Assembly (NCBI GenBank): GCA_023150215.1
Contig: JAKLLJ010000204.1
Coordinates: 1 to 6,272 of the forward strand
From: Thauera sp.
GTDB lineage: Bacteria > Pseudomonadota > Gammaproteobacteria > Burkholderiales > Rhodocyclaceae
Length of the DNA: 6,272 nucleotides
Direction of reading: 5' to 3'
The notes beneath the pieces were generated by a model. It saw only the letters and a list, made by a program, of their open reading frames with translations. It was not told the DNA's origin and made no database searches. Every line of letters begins with the position of its first letter. Position 1 is the first letter of the stretch. Made by a program: the position numbers and the translations under genes. Below are positions 5,088 through 6,272 of the stretch, in pieces.

Positions 5088-5420
5088 TCAGGCCAGGGTG
5101 TCCGGGTCCTGCATCCAGGCGGGAATGTCGCGCTGGCCGTGCAGTACGCGCCAGACATCGATGTGGTCCGGGCGCTCGATGTAGAACACGAGATAGGGGT
5201 AAGGCGACAGCGCCCAGGCGCGTAGCCCCGGAAGGTCCAGCTCGTGCCCATAGCGAGGCGAACCGGTGCCGGGGTGGCGCCCGATGTGGGTGTAGCCCCG
5301 TTCCAGTGCGTCGATGAAGCCGAGCGCGACCGACGAGGAGGCCTCTTCGAGGTAGTAGGCGATCGCGTCGTCGACGTCCTGGTTGGCCTGCTCACGCGGA
5401 ATGACGGGTTTGATCTTCAC
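5088..5420 (-). CDS. parE: ParE/RelE-superfamily toxin
   Basis: A 110-residue protein, within the usual size for ParE-type toxins. The N-terminal helical part (6-50, with AIAYYLEEASSSVALGFIDA) leads to the sheet with LPGLRAWALSPYPYLVFYIE (63-82). The family ending IDVWRVLHGQRDIPAW is at 87-102; LHG-x-RD-[IL]P is the mark of the ParE branch. ParE toxins poison DNA gyrase, whereas RelE relatives cut mRNA on the ribosome; family resemblance favours ParE, but the target is inferred. It starts with GTG at 5420, overlapping the antitoxin stop in GTGA, so translation is coupled and the toxin is probably made at lower yield. The frame is intact with no sign of decay. Confidence 0.88.
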   Translation of the reverse strand: MKIKPVIPREQANQDVDDAIAYYLEEASSSVALGFIDALERGYTHIGRHPGTGSPRYGHELDLPGLRAWALSPYPYLVFYIERPDHIDVWRVLHGQRDIPAWMQDPDTLA

Positions 5421-5668
5421 CCGCGGGAATCGGGCTCGGCAGCCCGGCGCACCCGGTCACGCAGACCTTCGAAGTAAGCGGCATCCGCCGGCGACGCAGG
5501 CGCCGTGGCCGCGCCGGCCAGCAGCACACCCCGCAAGCGCTGTCGATCCTGATCCTTGCGGATCAATTCGCGCACGTACTCGCTGCTGGTGCCGTAGCCG
5601 CGTTCGCTCACCTGCTGGTCCACGAAGGATTTCAGGCTGTCGGGCAGGGAAATGTTCATCGTGCTCAT
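5417..5668 (-). CDS. parD: ParD-type ribbon-helix-helix antitoxin
   Basis: An 83-residue protein: a short strand MNISLP (4-9), helix SLKSFVDQQVSERG (11-24), then SSEYVRELIRKDQDRQ (28-43). This is the ribbon-helix-helix DNA-binding fold of ParD/CopG antitoxins. The C-terminal tail (about 44-83) is charged, ends in RDRVRRAAEPDSRG and should wrap the toxin. Such antitoxins repress their own operon, and a direct-repeat operator candidate lies just upstream (5687-5703). ATG at 5668 is used; the ATG at codon 4 (5659) is an alternative. No strong Shine-Dalgarno precedes either start. Antitoxin-first order and a 4-bp overlap with the toxin are typical of a type II TA operon. Confidence 0.9.
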   Translation of the reverse strand: MSTMNISLPDSLKSFVDQQVSERGYGTSSEYVRELIRKDQDRQRLRGVLLAGAATAPASPADAAYFEGLRDRVRRAAEPDSRG

Positions 5669-5674
5669 GCGCTC

Positions 5675-5703
5675 AGGCTAGTCGGCTTGGCAAAATTTGG
5701 CAA
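5675..5703 (-). promoter_or_regulatory. promoter and operator of the parDE operon
   Basis: On the + strand TTGGCAAAATTTGGCAA (5687-5703) repeats TTGGCAA with a period of 10 bp, one helical turn, and is also nearly palindromic around AAATTT. That suits side-by-side ParD dimers. On the - strand it includes a -35-like TTGCCA (5703-5698), and 17 bases later TAGCCT (5680-5675) is a poor -10. A start at about 5668 would make the mRNA nearly leaderless. The repeat is seen; operator and promoter roles are inferred. Confidence 0.45.
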
Positions 5704-5920
5704 GGCAGCGGAGTTCCCTCCATCGTGCCAGTCATGCCGGGCGACCGCATCCCTGCAGCGCCGATGGCCGCAGCGGGCAGGCTCGAGGTTGCCGCCGACC
5801 GGGCGCAGAGCCGCTGGGAGTGGCGCGGGTGGCGGGCGTCTCGGTCCGGCCACAAGCTGCCCCCCGACGCTCTGGAGCGTGAATCGTTAAGCCGTCAGCT
5901 TCGCCCGGATACCTGCCGCA
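5704..5920. other. non-coding stretch, no gene recognised
   Basis: No open frame here resembles a known protein; those that exist overlap one another and lack ribosome binding sites. A 14-base palindrome ACGCTCTGGAGCGT (5867-5880) could form a 5-bp stem with a CTGG loop, and may mark the 3' end of the - strand transcript from the OmpA-like gene. No tRNA, repeat array or clear promoter is visible. Confidence 0.5.
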
Positions 5921-6001
5921 CTAGCGGATGATCTGCAACTTGGCCACAAGCTTAGCGACGGTCTCCCTGAGCAGAACCTTGGCCGGCTCTTCGCCGGGCA
6001 T
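5921..6001 (-). CDS. possible 26-residue coupled micro-ORF
   Basis: An ATG at 6001-5999 shares its A with the stop of the OmpA-like gene (TGATG), a classic reinitiation arrangement. The 26-codon frame ends at TAG (5921-5923). The peptide begins MPGEEPAK and becomes an amphipathic helix with Leu11, Val15, Leu18, Leu22 and Ile25 in a/d heptad positions and Lys, Arg and Glu around them. No separate ribosome binding site is visible and I recognise no family. It could be a true small partner of the OmpA-like protein, the stump of a longer deleted gene, or chance. Its G/C-rich third positions are compatible with coding but not decisive at this length. Confidence 0.35.
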   Translation of the reverse strand: MPGEEPAKVLLRETVAKLVAKLQIIR

Positions 6002-6272
6002 CAGCGATCACGGACGCGGACATAAATCTCAACCCAGTGATTGGTGGGGGAGCGTGCACGGTTGTGGTGCTCACCAAAAGGAATGATCTGTATCCGGCCA
6101 ACGGGCACGCGCATGGCGATCAACTGCTTGCGCACAACCATCAGGGATTGCTCGGCGAGACCGATGTTCAACTGCGGACTTCCACCATCGGGCACGAAGC
6201 CTTCCAGCGAAAGTGTGACGCGCTCGTCGGCCTTCGCTGCCTCGGCTACCTCGCGCAGACGGGCGGTCATTT
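6001..6272 (-). CDS. OmpA-like C-terminal domain protein, 5' end beyond the window
   Basis: Only the last 89 or so residues are visible; the gene runs off the right edge. The Met at 6270 is probably internal, because OmpA-like domains are normally preceded by an anchor or barrel. The pattern follows the peptidoglycan-binding OmpA/MotB fold: VTLSLEGFVPDGG corresponds to the I-x-GHTD strand and loop, LNIGLAEQSLMVVRKQLIAM to the N-x-x-LS-x-x-RA-x-x-V helix, and VPVGRIQIIPFGEH to V-x-x-x-RI-x-x-x-GYGE. The end HWVEIYVRVRDR matches the last strand NRRVEI-x-V. The helix Arg that contacts peptidoglycan appears replaced (AEQSL for SxxRA), and the HTD motif is altered, so binding may be lost or changed. 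The region looks less GC-rich than its neighbours, which may indicate transfer. Possible parents include outer-membrane lipoproteins, MotB-like stators and secretion or defence components; the visible part cannot decide. Confidence 0.6.
   Translation of the reverse strand, partial: MTARLREVAEAAKADERVTLSLEGFVPDGGSPQLNIGLAEQSLMVVRKQLIAMRVPVGRIQIIPFGEHHNRARSPTNHWVEIYVRVRDR

Noticed and set aside
5383..5931. 182-codon open frame on the + strand
   Set aside because: Half of it is antisense to the antitoxin, the rest has no recognisable domain, and no ribosome binding site is present.

Overview
This window comes from a GC-rich proteobacterium. I infer a betaproteobacterium of the Azoarcus/Thauera (Rhodocyclales) type, from the base composition, the kinds of protein encoded and the GTAG-headed REP repeats. 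That placement is a judgement by eye, not a database result. The codon third positions are strongly G/C, so most genes carry long meaningless open frames on the opposite strand.

Layout on the + strand: a 14-bp perfect hairpin opens the window (12-45). An AT-richer leader (46-255) follows, carrying NtrC-like and sigma-54-like motifs in front of a kbp/ygaU-type BON-LysM gene (256-738). A 447-bp non-coding gap then holds three tandem 113-bp copies of a paired, inverted GTAG-type REP element (about 783-1115). After it comes a probable transcription unit of three genes: a hotdog-fold thioesterase (1186-1614), a HI0933/YhiN-like flavoprotein (1622-2947, only 7 bp away) and a TRIC/UPF0126 seven-helix membrane protein (2983-3615). 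A 14-bp direct duplication separates the last two.

Layout on the - strand: an ammonium transporter gene (4842 to 3640) converges on the TRIC gene, with 24 bp between their stops. Its upstream region is the best regulatory evidence here: a near-consensus sigma-54 -24/-12 element with a strong NtrC palindrome and a weaker one 31 bp further out. This is a classic nitrogen-limitation promoter, and it also fixes the start codon. Further right is a parDE-type toxin-antitoxin pair (antitoxin 5668-5417, toxin 5420-5088, overlapping in GTGA) with a direct-repeat operator in front. About 215 bp without any recognisable gene follows. At the right edge is the C-terminal part of an OmpA-like domain protein that runs out of the window, with a possible 26-residue coupled ORF whose ATG shares a base with its stop codon.

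The genes do not form one system. Nitrogen regulation (amt, and possibly the lysM leader), a housekeeping operon, a TA module and an accessory-looking right end sit side by side. I found no convincing new defence or biosynthetic system. The most worthwhile leads are the nitrogen-control sites, the REP array and the coupled micro-ORF next to the divergent OmpA-like domain.
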